Assembly: GCA_003013855.2 (NCBI GenBank) | Contig: ML058453.1 | Location: 3,837,861-3,901,860, forward strand | DNA from: Liriodendron chinense | Taxonomy: Eukaryota > Streptophyta > Magnoliopsida > Magnoliales > Magnoliaceae | Reading direction: 5' to 3' | DNA length: 64,000 nucleotides | Shown here: positions 46,995 to 57,704 of the stretch, piece after piece | How the letters are laid out: each line of letters opens with the position of its first letter | How positions within the stretch are numbered: the stretch's first letter is position 1 | The notes under the pieces: generated by a model | Databases searched by the model: none | What the model saw: the letters and a program-made list of their open reading frames with translations, nothing else | Told to the model about the DNA's origin: nothing | Made by a program: the position numbers and the translations under genes

Positions 46995-48225
46995 ATGAAA
47001 ATAAATGAAGGTTTTTTTGTTATTTATTTCACCATAACGGATTTTGTTTCGTCCAAACGGGTAATTCGATAAAAGGCTAATTTCTCGGAAATTACGAGAC
47101 AAAAACACCCGTGAGGCAGGCATTGTCAGATGCACGGAAAGTTAAAACTCACAATTGGCATGAATGTACTGAACATGATTAATCCATGCTCCATCTGAGT
47201 TAATGCGAGTCTGACCTAAACATTCCCTCACAAAAGAGTTAGTTCACCAACATAGACGCACACGTCCAAGGTTTTGCTTTCACGTGCAACGCTTTCTTTC
47301 TCGCCACGCTTCCCTTACTTGGAACATCCGAGCTGTCCAGAAGGTGGCAGCGGGCTACTTTCAAATTTGACGGTCACGATGGTTCAATTTTTGGCCCGGA
47401 TGATCTTTATAGTGTGGCCTACCTTTTTAATGGTTGGGATCTTTTACACTAGTGACATGCCGGTAGGAATGGAAACCACACATGTGCCACGTGTGAAAGA
47501 TATTTCTATCTCGGCGGCCAGTCCGGGACAAGAAAAGACAACAGAAATGAAGGTGTCGTTACAAGAGCGTAAAAATGGATTCCCTTTCACACTTTACCAT
47601 TTACCGACATAAAAATACAAAAGGAAATGTTTCTGTGCGCTCAGTGCGCACGGAGACTCGGTGCGTATGTATCTCCCACCGTCCAACAGTCCTGGGCGGG
47701 AATCTTCAGGCGGATTTCAAAATACAACTTTGGGAAATTCGAATTCGGAAGTGCTTACAGTTCTCTGCTAACCATCTTTAAACGGCACGAGATGATGTGC
47801 GCACCAACTCTCCGTGTACCCAGGCGCATTGAGTCGTGTCTAATATGTAATGGGAAATAATACGAGTGCCTAATTAAGTAGCATATATGATGATGTCGTG
47901 ATGACCTGGAATGTTGATCTTGTGGGCTGCACAATGATAGATGACCCAAAAATCACACAAATCGGAGAAAGCTAACATTGGATCATTGCAATCTCCAGTC
48001 AATGGCTAATCCATAGTGGGGCGCACCAAATGAACGGTCCTTATGATGTCAGAGTTCACATATTCGGATCAATGCGTTTGTCTCATTCTAGTGTTTCCAT
48101 GAGACTGGTCTTATAGTATCATTGCCACAGTCCAAAAAAGGACAGACCCTCCGTTCCCTCCAACACTAACGGCTAATCCTGTTTTAAGTTTCCAAGCACC
48201 AACGCCACCTTCTATATTCCACCAC

Positions 48226-48232
<7 letters not shown>
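46995..48232. other. Upstream region of the NAC gene
   Basis: No ORF with recognisable homology. Short ORFs (up to 112 codons at 47274-47612) look incidental. The sequence is comparatively free of the repeats seen elsewhere and may include distal NAC promoter. Confidence 0.4.
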
Positions 48233-48278
<46 letters not shown>

Positions 48279-48283
48279 ATAAG
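48233..48283 (+). promoter_or_regulatory. (CT)n tract and TATA box of the NAC gene
   Basis: A run of about 21 CT dinucleotides (48233-48275) is followed at once by CACTATAAGTACATACC, with TATAAG at 48278-48283. The ATG lies about 90 bp downstream, a normal distance for a plant core promoter with a short leader. CT-rich tracts near start sites are common in plants. Confidence 0.65.
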
Positions 48284-48372
48284 TACATACCACATCACCA
48301 TACAGCGAATACCAATTAATCCACACTCCCCCACTTGCATATTCACTTCACTCACATTCCTCTTTATTGGAA

Positions 48373-49239
48373 ATGGGAGAAGATAGAATCAATCTCCCTC
48401 CCGGTTTCCGATTTTACCCCACCGATGAAGAGCTCGTTGTTCATTTCCTCCGTCGTAAGGCAGCCCACTTACCTTTCAATCCTGATATCATCCCCGATGT
48501 CGATCTCGATCGCTACGATCCTTGGGAACTCAGTGGTTAGATATATCAGTGTTTTCTCTTTCAGTTTTCTCTCTTCTATATCCTGTTCTCTCTTCTACAT
48601 CGAATAACATTATCATTTCCTTATTGTGTAGGTAAGGCATTAGAAGCAAATAATCAGTGGTATTTCTTCAGCCAAATGACCCAAAATCGAGTTTCATCGA
48701 ATGGCTATTGGAAAACCATTGGTAATTATGATGAGCCCATTACAAGTGGGAGCAAGACCGTGGGCATGAAGAAATCTCTTGCTTTCTACGTCGGTGAATC
48801 TCCATCGGGGATGAAAACCAACTGGGTCTTACACGAGTATCATCTCTTGGAATGTGGCACATCTACTAGTAGTAGCAGATCTTCCAAAAGGAGAGGAAAA
48901 CCAAAGATTGTAAGTGGTTTCTTGCCAAGAACTTGTTACACCCAATACCCATTATTCAATTTTTTCATTGGCTATGTTTATCAATGGTTTGAATTTTTTT
49001 TTTTTTTTAATTATGTGAATCATTGAAATATTAATAAGTGGGGTCTTCTAATAAGGTTTCAATTAACCGAATTCTACTATTTTCAGGCATGGAATGAGTG
49101 GGTAATATGTCGCGTCTACGAGAATAACTGCGGTTCACAGTCGGGCGTCTGCGACGACGGGACGGAGACGGATCTATCTTCTTTAGATGAGGTTTTCTTG
49201 TCATTGGACGATCTCGACGAGATAAGCTTGCCGAATTAG
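48373..49239 (+). CDS. NAC transcription factor, XND1/NAC104-like
   Basis: Exons 48373-48535, 48632-48909 and 49087-49239; both introns are GT-AG, phases 1 and 0. The 197-aa product has the NAC subdomains in order: LPPGFRFYPTDEELV (A, residues 8-22), IPDVDLDRYDPWEL (C), QWYFFSQMTQNR and SNGYWKTIG (D), KTNWVLHEYHL (E) and EWVICRVYE, then a short acidic tail with SLDEVFLSLDDLDEISLP. NAC intron positions match the family. The short length and this tail are characteristic of XND1/NAC104, a nuclear regulator that restrains xylem vessel differentiation in Arabidopsis. The acidic tail is where XND1 interacts with RETINOBLASTOMA-RELATED. The Ser/Arg-rich stretch SSSRSSKRRGK between E and the last motif also fits. 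Where Arabidopsis XND1 has LSCLDE (from memory) this protein has LSSLDE. The function is inferred by homology. The ATG is the first in frame downstream of the TATA box. Confidence 0.95.
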
Positions 49240-49994
49240 ACAAAAATAGATAATTAAAATTGTAATTATGAACCTTAATCAAGTGTAAAATTCCTATGTT
49301 TGATTGGGTTATTGGATTGGATTGATCACGTGGGGATAGTGGGTTGGACCACTGTATTTTTGCTTTGAGCATTCACCCTAGCTAGTCTTTTTCTTATCTT
49401 TTTTTATCCTATTTTGATGATCTTGGTGGATGTCTTGATTCACAAAGTAAGGTACATTTTTTTAATTATTATTTATTATTATTTTTTAAAGGGCGGTTGC
49501 TTATGCAAGCATTGCATCATGCTGTCATCACAAGAGTCTCACACGCGCAACAGGCCGTACACGTGTATGTGATTCCAACTTTTCTAATAAAGGAATGCAA
49601 TGAGCGAGATCCAAGCCAGTAATCATGTACCTTTCATGGGCCGAAAATAAGGTGAACCACGTGTACTAAAAATGAGCGTAACAAGGACCAACAGCTCTAT
49701 TTCTGTGTGGTTGGGTGACCCACAAGGGAACCGCCTTGCTCTATTTCTGCCCAAAGGCACCTATGAGATGGAGGCTTCCTGATGAGCGGCAGATCCATTC
49801 GTTGGGTGACGCAAGGCTTTCGCCGTAAATCCCCGTCCAAATGGTATTTGGACGAAATATCCCAGTACCTTCGTTTGGTGGACGAATCAGCGGTCACGTG
49901 GGTTGTTTTCCATCCACCTTTCAAGGGTAGCGGATTGGCTGGTGCACCCTACACTACACCAGCAAGCGAGGTTGCTGGTGCTAGTGATGTCATC
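49240..49994. other. NAC 3' flank, nothing further
   Basis: Includes the likely 3' UTR. The exact poly(A) signal is not evident. ORFs at 49697-50066 on both strands share one region and show no homology that I recognise. Confidence 0.4.
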
Positions 49995-50420
49995 AAGTTT
50001 TGTGGGTCCCACCATGAGGTACTTGTTATATTCAAACCGTCCGTCCATATTTTGGAATCATTTTAATGCTTGACCCAAAAACTAAGACAGATCCAAGAAT
50101 CCAGTGGACCACACTGCACAAAGCAGTGGGAGATTGAACGTATACCATTGAAACCTTTTGGAGGTCCCAGAAGTTTTGGATCAGTCTGATATTTATTTTT
50201 ACCCTTCATCCAGGTCTGTGTGACCTTATGAACAGTTTGGATGATAAATAAACATCATGATGGACCTTGGGTATGTTTTAACGGTGAGAATCATTGTCCC
50301 CACTGCCTTTAATGGTGTGGTCCACTTGAGTTTTTGATATAACTCATTTTAGGTATCATCTACTAAAATGATCTCTCCAAATGGATGGATGGTTTGAATA
50401 TACTAAATACATCATCCTGG
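49995..50420 (+). mobile_element. GGGCCCACC inverted-repeat MITE, copy I
   Basis: TGTGGGTCCCACCATGAGG and CCGTCCGTCCATATTTTGG at left; GATCTCTCCAAATGGATGGATGG at right. The centre 'ttggatcagtctgatattt...cccttcatcc' is + strand. It lies about 750 bp downstream of the NAC stop codon. Confidence 0.8.
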
Positions 50421-50689
50421 GTCTACATAGCCTTAATCTTCTTTGAACCGTTCCTACAAACACAGTGCTCGAGGACTGCACACTGGCTCTGCGTCGGCCA
50501 TGTCCCTACACCAGCAACGTCCGCTTCCCCTTTCAAGTAGGCCCTTATGTTCGGATATAGATTGGGCACTGCTCCAGCCGCCTAGTGCCTATACTAAATT
50601 CCGTATAGGTATTGGTTGGCAGGATTTGATTGGTCTGTGAGATGTGATGGAGGGCATCTTTGGAACCATTCCAGGGTAAAGCTCCGAAA

Positions 50690-50882
50690 ACTTCACCTCA
50701 TACAAAACTTTTGTTGGCTATGAATATTTCAACGGTGGTCGTTCAATCCCCCTGTATTCTCTTGTATGGTCCACTTAAGTTTTGGATCCGCCGTTAATTT
50801 TTTACCTCACTGTCCTAAAATGAGGGGGCAAAACGGATCTATAGGGTAAATTGCTAACAACCATCACAGTAGGCCCACCGGG
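50690..50882 (+). mobile_element. GGGCCCACC MITE, partial copy J (right half)
   Basis: ATGGTCCACTTAAGTTTTGGATC, then CCTAAAATGAGGGGGCAAAACGG and a terminus CACAGTAGGCCCACC. Only the right half is present. Confidence 0.6.
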
Positions 50883-50944
50883 CTTCCAAGCGCAGGAACC
50901 GTTTAAAAGGTACGCGAATTGCCTATGCCCCCATTTCCCGTGGG

Positions 50945-51350
50945 GGAACCTATGTGTGGCCCACATCGATGCTTGTGACAAATCCACTCCATTCTTCAAT
51001 TTCTCAATATTACAGTATGACAGAAATCCAAAAATCAGATAGATAAAAAAACTCAGGCGTGCCACACCATACGAAACAGCATGCACCATTGGAAACTATA
51101 TAGGTTATCAGGATGATATTTGTACCTGCAATTTATCCTAGTGGTAATAACCCCATGAATGGTTTGGATGGCATCTAAACATCATGGTCGGCACCGAAAA
51201 GGTTTCAACTTTGGAATTTTTCGTTCTCACTTTTTCAAGTGGTATGGCCCACCTGAGCTTCAAATCTGTCCAATTTTTTCACTCATGCCCTGTTAAGATC
51301 TTGAAAATTTGATGGGCAGAGTGGATTTGTCCCTGGCATCTCTATGGGCC
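50945..51350 (+). mobile_element. GGGCCCACC inverted-repeat MITE, copy K (diverged)
   Basis: GTGTGGCCCACATCGATGC at left, CACTCCATTCTTCAATTTCTC, then GATGGGCAGAGTGGATTTG and TATGGGCCCCACTT at right. It is similar to the units at 39.96-40.8 kb rather than to copy D. Confidence 0.65.
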
Positions 51351-51900
51351 CCACTTAACCGCTGATTACACGAACCTCTTGTGATTAGGGAGATATTAGA
51401 GTATCACATCTCTAACAGCAACCAGCAGCCCAACTGAAATCTAAGCACAAATAGAGAAAGCATCCATTCCGCATCTCTTTCCACACCCAAGTGCATGCCT
51501 CACCTGATTAATTACTTGTTGGGCCTCAAAACTAATAGCCGGGCCAGATTTTGCCTCAGCTTGAAACCAACCCTACATGGATGCCCCAGGCCCAGATTGA
51601 GGTCCATTTTCACCCAAACCGGTTAGTAACCGGGATGAACTCCTCTTCGCAGTAGAGAAGCCATACTTCCAATGTGGAAAACCTCAAACATTTCTAAAAT
51701 TGTGGCAACTTGTCCCATGTGCATCTACCATACATGTCGTCCATCCGGACCATCTAAGTCACATGCACTATTGCAAAATGGGGCATAGCTCGAAAATCTC
51801 TTTCACTAACAATCTTAACCATTCAATTCATCAAATGGATTGTTAAAAAGAAGATGGACAACAATCCAAATTCATTAAGCAAATAAGATGGTTAATAACG

Positions 51901-52447
51901 TAGTGGCACGTGGATGGAGGAGAAGAAATAACCATCTTCTTCTAAAAAATTACCCTTGAATCCTCCAAGGAATTTCAAAAACTAAATATAAAATTGATAA
52001 TATCTAATTAAAAGTCTAAATAAAGTCCGTTAACAAAGCCAATTACCTGTGTAAACCTCAAGCCTTAAATTTATAATTTTTTGAAAATAGTATCTATTTT
52101 AAAATAGTAAATTTATTTAAAATAATAACTAACTTTTAAATCGATCCAATGTACTAAAAATAGGACACTTGAAACTGTAATATACCCCGCAAAGTACTAA
52201 AAATAGAAATTTTTGACTAAAAATTCAAAAGTAATTCCAAAAAAAAATTTTGAAAAACCATAACGGGTCAATGCCAATCGTCCATAGTTTCCAATGACAC
52301 ACATACATTGGAAATAGATATTCAATTACAAAGTTATAACCATCAAAAGCTATTGTGCGCGTTGGATCTTTGGATTGAACTTGCTAACTCAAATTCTTTC
52401 AGCCCTAATTATCCATGAGATTGATCTTGACTTTATCCTCCACCACA
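51901..52447 (-). repeat. 3' LTR of old element (uninterrupted)
   Basis: Intact copy of the LTR. Its GATAATATCTAATTAAAAG segment (about 51991) corresponds to the site where the other LTR received the younger element, so it works as an empty-site reference. The start coordinate is approximate. Confidence 0.62.
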
Positions 52448-53440
52448 CCCCCTCCACTTAAAAATTTAAATTCATCCTTAAGTTTAGGATGATGGTAGCA
52501 CATCACAATGACCCTCTCTACCATGTGTTAACTATATTTGATGGCAACTGATTGTAAAGGACGACATGTTGAATTTGAGTTTTATACTTGTGATGGAACT
52601 CTAGAAAATAAAACCACATCTTTCATTTCTTTGCAATGCTTTACACATATATGGAGTGTCCATTTTCACCTCTTTTGTCGTAATAGATTTGTAATAGGTC
52701 ATTCTCAACTAACATCAACTAGCTACACTGTTGTTGTTGTCACTATCAACCTTTGATGGATATATGCAGTTTAATTGTTGTGGAGAAGGTAAAAGGGTGA
52801 TTATCTACTTAGAGCCTGATGGGATGATCATGAAAGTATCGATCTTCTTAGCCATCGAGTCATTTGCATTCGTCAACCCATTCGTCATCTAGTCTTGAAT
52901 TAATTAAAACTTTTTCTAGACTAATTGTCAATCCATCAAGCAACCCAACGATGGATCCCTCTTGGTGTGATGTCATATATTGATGCACACCTGAAGCAAT
53001 TGATCCTTCTATGGATTTATCAAGCAATTCAATGATGGATTCATCAAGAGACACTCCTTCATTTGCATGTGCCCACTCTTCTTCTTTGTTCTCAAGAGGC
53101 ACTCATATACATATATATCCACACTTAATTGCCTCTGTAAAATTATGATCTATAATTTGGCATGGGTGTTATATCTGTTGGACCTTGAATTGACTGCCAT
53201 GAGCCCCATTGATAGTCACATGCCATTCCGTTGCCACATTTATATTTACAATCAATGGCCGTAGTCAATCGATCAATCCTTGCATGTAAATTTTGCATTG
53301 AATGATCAAATTTATAAGAAAATGTCGCAAATGTTTCACTCATCAATGCTTAATTCCTTGAAAATTTGCCTATAAGATTGTTGCCACCATATCCACTTCT
53401 AAATGTTATAACCCGAAGAAGGACCTCGCTTTGATAGCAA
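52448..53440 (-). other. Interior of old LTR element, coding-poor
   Basis: Minus-strand ORFs 53346-53143 (67 codons) and 53102-52860 (80 codons, with repeated IELLDKSIEGSI/VGLLDG words) may be gag-region debris. I do not recognise a domain. No pol motifs are present. Confidence 0.4.
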
Positions 53441-53528
53441 ATAATATAGTGGGTGCATGGATTAAAAAAAAAGCTCTTGAATCCATAAAGAAAGACAAAT
53501 CTCTAAAAACAATAGATAAATTTGATAT

Positions 53529-54081
53529 TGATGTAGGGAGTAGACCTCGTGATCAAGGGCGAGGATCTCGCACATTTCTGAGGGAGATGGACCACAAGAA
53601 GATGAAGAAAACAGGGACCAACGACCCCTACCGGCCGGCTGAACCCTTGCCCAAAAAGCCGCTGGACTGTTTTGATGTCCACCGGTCGGCCCTCAGCTCC
53701 GACCGGCCGAACCCCCCCACCGACCGGCCGGCCACTGCGCAGGTTGCGCGAAAATACTTCCTATTTTCATGTTTTTTATTCCGTTTTCGCCTAATTAGTT
53801 TCCTTTTCCAATTAGGACACCTAGGTTGCGTTTCTAGGGTTTAGTTTGCTATAAGTACTTGTTTAATTCTCAGTTTTAAAGGATGATTGATATATTTTAA
53901 ATAAAAGTTAAGAGTTTTCTTTTGTTTTGCTCGTGGATTCGAGTTGTTTTTCGTGGATTTGAAGAGAAGGTCTCGTGGATTCGACATATCCGGTCATGAA
54001 TTCGACGAAGACAGGTTGAGGAGTCCCTGTAGATCTATGGATTCGGATCAGTTATCCCACACATCGCTTCCGCCCACACCA
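53529..54081 (+). repeat. 5' LTR of TR-GAG-like element
   Basis: A 553-bp LTR. It carries clustered CCGGCCGG and GACCGGCCG words at 53630-53740, a TATA-like GCTATAAGTACTTG near 53849 and repeated 'cgtggattcga' words near 53930-53975. It is very similar to 55152-55709 apart from short indels in the CCGG cluster. Confidence 0.85.
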
Positions 54082-54084
54082 AAT

Positions 54085-54095
54085 TGATATCAGAG
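54085..54095 (+). other. Primer binding site of TR-GAG-like element
   Basis: TGATATCAGAG, one base off the tRNA-Met complement TGGTATCAGAG, three bases after the 5' LTR. A 27-base poly-A run follows at 54141-54167. Confidence 0.7.
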
Positions 54096-54245
54096 ACGGG
54101 TTCTTCCTCGAGAAGATAGCTTTTGGAGTTGGCTACAGCCAAAAAAAAAAAAAAAAAAAAAAAAAAATCCTGTGGATGGTGATCCAAGGATCAATCTCTA
54201 TCAGTAGCGGTTTTTAGAGAGTTTGGACGGAAAAGGCGACAAGCT

Positions 54246-54869
54246 ATGCAGGACTTCCAATCCTACAGGGAGGTGATAGAACTTCCAAACTTCAATAGCC
54301 ATGAAAGCATCGAAGAATGGATCTCTGTCGTTAAATACTACTTCAACTATATGCGAGTTCCAGATGCGGAAAGAGCCCCAACTGCGTCATATCACTTGGA
54401 TGATGATGCTTGGGAATGGTGGTTAAGCGTTCAGCGGGATCGGAGGAAAGAGATGAAAGCCCCGATACGCTCGTGGCCGCTGATGAAGCGCAAGCTGTTG
54501 GCACGATTTGGGTACAAAGATTTTGAAGATCGGACATCCATCCTCATCAGTAGCGCGTGTGATATGCCTGTAGAAACGATGGTTCCTCTAGAAGCACTTG
54601 AGGTGGAAATCATCCCTCCAGATATGGGAATCCTCCTTGAAGCCTTAACAGAGGAGGAGCATCCTTCTTTGTTCACCCAGAATCACTATGAGGAAGATGT
54701 TGACTTGGTTGATGTTGAGGCCATAGAAGAGGAACCCAAGGTATGGTCCACCAACACCTCAGAAATTATTTCAATTCCTGAGGTAGAAGAGGAAATTGTT
54801 ATTTCCGATGTTGTGCATGAGGAAGATGATCCGGTAATCAGTTCAGCGATTATGGATCCGGAATTGTAG
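54246..54869 (+). CDS. GAG-only protein of the TR-GAG-like element
   Basis: An uninterrupted ORF of 207 codons. Residues 1-95 carry a gypsy-type retrotransposon GAG fold: HESIEEWISVVKYYFNYM, RAPTASYHLDDDAWEWW and WPLMKRKLLARFGYKDF, the usual helical capsid order. Residues 110-207 are strongly acidic (EVEIIPP, VEEEIVISDV). There is no zinc knuckle. The same frame downstream holds stops and then, at 55068-55154, a KDEKKEEDDSS...VEFSPSRGD tail whose TGA stop is the first three bases of the 3' LTR. The ORF thus looks like the front of an autonomous polyprotein joined near to its last residues by loss of the middle. The product would form particles for genomic RNA; activity is unproven. Confidence 0.78.
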   Translation: MQDFQSYREVIELPNFNSHESIEEWISVVKYYFNYMRVPDAERAPTASYHLDDDAWEWWLSVQRDRRKEMKAPIRSWPLMKRKLLARFGYKDFEDRTSILISSACDMPVETMVPLEALEVEIIPPDMGILLEALTEEEHPSLFTQNHYEEDVDLVDVEAIEEEPKVWSTNTSEIISIPEVEEEIVISDVVHEEDDPVISSAIMDPEL

Positions 54870-55067
54870 GGATTCACGACCACCACTAAAGATACCACAC
54901 CAACATTGCAAGATTTTCGAAGCGATTATAGTCGCCGACTGCTTTGAAGATCCATTTGCAGTTTTCCTTGTTCATGATGAGAGGAAGACAATGATTGTTG
55001 CTGCGCTATGCCAAGGAATGGCCGAGGACGAGTATCTCCACTCACGTCCACGTACTAGTCACAAGCC

Positions 55068-55154
55068 AAGGATGAGAAGAAAGAGGAAGACGATTCTTCA
55101 ACACCACACGAGGCAAAACTCGAGGTCGAGTTTTCTCCAAGTAGGGGAGACTGA
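55068..55154 (+). pseudogene. C-terminal polyprotein tail abutting the 3' LTR
   Basis: An open 28-codon stretch ending VEFSPSRGD then TGA. The TGA overlaps the 3' LTR start (55152). It is in the same frame as the GAG ORF but separated from it by stops. The polypurine tract encodes SRGD. Confidence 0.55.
55141..55151 (+). other. Polypurine tract
   Basis: GTAGGGGAGAC directly before the 3' LTR start TGATGTAG. The expected plus-strand primer for reverse transcription. Confidence 0.75.
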
Positions 55155-55709
55155 TGTAGAGAGTAGACCTCATGATCAAGGGCGAGGATCTTACACATTC
55201 CTGAGGGAGATGGACCACAAGAAGATGAAGAAAACAGGGACCAACGGCCCCTATCGGCCAGCAGACCGGCCGGTCGGACCCTTGCCCAGAAAGCCGCTGG
55301 ACTGTTTTAATGTCCACCGGCCGGCCAATCAGTTGACCCTCAATTCCGACCGGCCGGACTCCCCCACCGATCGGCCGGCCACTGCGCAGGTTGCGCGAAA
55401 ATACTTCCTATTTTCATGTTTTTTATTCCGTTTTCGTCTAATTAGTTTCATTTTCCAATTAAGACACCTAGGTTGCGTTTCTAGGGTTTAGTTTGCTATA
55501 AGTACTTGTTTAATTCTCATTTTAAAGGATGATCATTGATATATTTTAAATAAAAGTTAAGAGTTTTCTCTTGTTTTGCTTGTGGATTCGAGTTGTTCTT
55601 CGTGGATTCGAAGAGAAGGTCTCGTGGATTCGACAAAAATAGGTTGAGGAGTCCCTGTAGATCCGTAAATTCGGATTAGTTATCCCACACATCGCTTCCG
55701 CTTGCACCA
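55152..55709 (+). repeat. 3' LTR of TR-GAG-like element
   Basis: A 558-bp partner of 53529-54081. The CCGG cluster is longer here (55250-55385), with an extra GGCCAATCAGTTGACC segment. Confidence 0.85.
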
Positions 55710-56293
55710 AATATTAAAAGAAAAATCCGAATAATGCTGGTTTATAAGGCCCATTAATATGACTTATGTAAATCTTAAGCTCTAAATTTGTAACTTTTTT
55801 AAAATAATAAATTTACTAAAAATATTAAAAGACTTCTAAACTGACTTAAACTCTTCAACATGACTAAAAGGACTTTAAGTTATTTTAAGATTCTTGAAAC
55901 CCTAAAAAACTCTAAAAAATCATCACATTTGTAATATATTAAAAATAATAAATTTTAATTAAAAACTTAAAACTAGCTCCTTAAATTATTAATTTTTAAA
56001 AAAAAAATGTTAAATGCCAAAGTACTGGCATATAGAGCTTGTTAATAGCTTTCCAATGATATATTATACATACAAATTAAAGAGATAACCAATCGTAAAG
56101 TCAAGACCGTCAAAAGCTATAATATGTGCTAAACCCTTAGATCGAACTTTCTAATTGGAATTCTTCAATCTCAACCATCTATGAGAATGACCTTGACTTT
56201 GTCTTCCAACAATTAAAAATGTAGATCATTCGACCAATACCATTTTGTACACTATACTCCATCTATAATGGTTGGATTTACATTCATGCATCC

Positions 56294-56671
56294 TTATGGA
56301 TGAGTGGACGAGCTACCATTATGTAAATTGTGGGAAAGGCATACCCTAGCCTTGCCTTCACACACAAAGGTCCCATGTTCCTTGCTCAATGAGCTTAAAT
56401 GGCGTATGACACCATTCTGGTTTTCATTATTCACTGGAGGGAGCAAGCAGGGCCCACAATTTAAATACAAAGTGTTTATACCTGACCTGTTGCAACCACC
56501 ACTGACAAGCAAGATGCCACTATGTGTTAGCACACTTGTATAGAGGTGCATAAAGGTATTTGCAAAGCGTGACAGGGAGATCATGCAAATCTCAAATACC
56601 TCTCCAGGAGACGCATACCCCTCAAGGACACTCATAGATGTATGCACAACCCAAATTTTAGAGGTGCTCAT
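56294..56671 (-). other. Unrecognised 125-codon ORF
   Basis: An open frame on the minus strand without a family I recognise, and an overlapping 79-codon + strand frame. It lies between an old LTR element and a truncated LTR. It could be a gene fragment or chance. No splice or promoter evidence supports a gene. Confidence 0.2.
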
Positions 56672-56679
56672 TCTCTCAA

Positions 56680-57192
56680 CTGTTGGGAAAACCAGCAGCG
56701 GAAGCAGAAGCAGAAGCGGAAGTCAAAATGCGCAGAGCAATCCGAGATCAAATGAGTATACAAGATGCAATCAATCACACACAAGCATTCACCACAAGAG
56801 ACTCCGAATTTAATGTGGAAAAACCCCTCAACAGGTTAAAAACCACAGCACAAAGCGATCCACTATGAATAATAGAAAATTATAGAGATTAACAGTCCAC
56901 AAGCAAGGAATAAACAGAGAAAACCTCAAGCTCTCTCTCACACAACTCTCTCCCCTCTTCCTAACACGATCAGGAAACCTTAGACAACTTAGGATTCCAT
57001 CTAAGTCAGGATTGCAACTCCTTAAATAGGCAAAATATTCGAAATAGAAACATCTTGCGTAGTACTACAAGTTGCACAAGAAATCCGACCGGTCGGCCAG
57101 CACACAAAACAGTATAGGGAGATTCACACCCGCCTCTACCTCACAGCCGACTAGTCGCCCGACCGGTCGGAGCCCCTGCAGACCGGTCGACC
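56680..57192 (-). mobile_element. Truncated copia-type LTR
   Basis: It starts TGTTGGGAAAACCAGCAGCGG and follows the layout of the LTR at 58848: 'agcagaag', 'gatcaa', 'caatcacacaagca', 'gaattTaatgtggaaaaaccc', 'accacagcacaaagcgat', then GACCGGTCGG-type words at 57085-57190. The expected far end (ATATCGAACCA) is missing; instead the sequence runs into a foldback at 57193. The LTR belongs to a related but different subfamily. Confidence 0.6.
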
Positions 57193-57355
57193 GACGCTCA
57201 CTATTGAAAGCCTTCTTCATTTTGGAATGGCCTGATTTTGGGATGTCCATTCACCCAGGTAGGGTGCATCTTCTAAATGGAGTGGGAATGTTATGGCATG
57301 TAAAAAATTCAGTGGGCCCAACGCATAATGGAGAAGGCTTTCAATAGTGAGCGTC
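57193..57355. repeat. Foldback with 28-bp arms
   Basis: GACGCTCACTATTGAAAGCC and its continuation at 57193-57220 are repeated inverted at 57328-57355 with one mismatch. The spacer is about 107 bp. The left arm directly abuts the truncated LTR. Confidence 0.85.
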
Positions 57356-57704
57356 CCCAGTCTCATAATTTCCAGTGGCCCACCTGAGTTATGGATAGGC
57401 CTGACGTTCAGGCGCCATGGAGAACATGAGGGGTGCGCATGATAGGTGGATTGATTGTCATATCATATCATGCATAGATAAAAGTGGACCCCTCTCGGGT
57501 TGTAAGCTAAGCTTCACCTGCACGCTAGCAGTAGATCCGGCCTCGTAGACGCGCATCACACGTTGCTCGGGCTAGGTATACGGTAAGCTTACGTTTTCAG
57601 TTTGGACAACGGGACCCACGTACATTGCATATGGAACTCAGCGTGGAAGTGATGCCCACCAACTTCCCCTTGACTGGAAGGGAAGCGGATTAGGTGTTGG
57701 TACC

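Larger units (their letters stand above)
53529..55709 (+). mobile_element. TR-GAG-like non-autonomous LTR retrotransposon
   Basis: A 2181-bp element with LTRs 53529-54081 and 55152-55709, both starting TGATGTAG and ending GCACCA or ACACCA. It has a primer-site word TGATATCAGAG at 54085, a polypurine tract GTAGGGGAGA at 55141, and an interior of 1070 bp encoding a GAG-only protein. Flanking pentamers are GATAT (53524-53528) and AATAT (55710-55714), four of five identical. No protease, reverse transcriptase or integrase is present. This matches the plant TR-GAG concept (terminal-repeat retrotransposons with a GAG domain), mobilised by an autonomous gypsy partner. It sits inside the right LTR of the older element at 51901. 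Confidence 0.8.
51901..56211 (-). mobile_element. Old non-autonomous LTR element, nested host
   Basis: The sequences at 51901-52447 and, after removing an inserted element, 53447-56211 are direct repeats of about 550-580 bp. Matching landmarks are CTTGAATCC, 'tgtaaa..ctcaagc..taaattt', CAAAAGCTAT and TGACCTTGACTTTGTC versus TGATCTTGACTTTATC. A primer-site-like word on the minus strand, GCTATCAAAGCGAGG (complement of about 53422-53438), lies just inside the right LTR. A pyrimidine run, CCCCCTCC, lies just inside the left LTR at 52448. The element therefore reads on the minus strand. The ~970-bp interior has only short unrecognised ORFs. Confidence 0.68.

Noticed and set aside
47274..47612. 112-codon ORF upstream of the NAC gene
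   Set aside because: No homology recognised, no supporting splice or promoter context, and overlapping ORFs in other frames.
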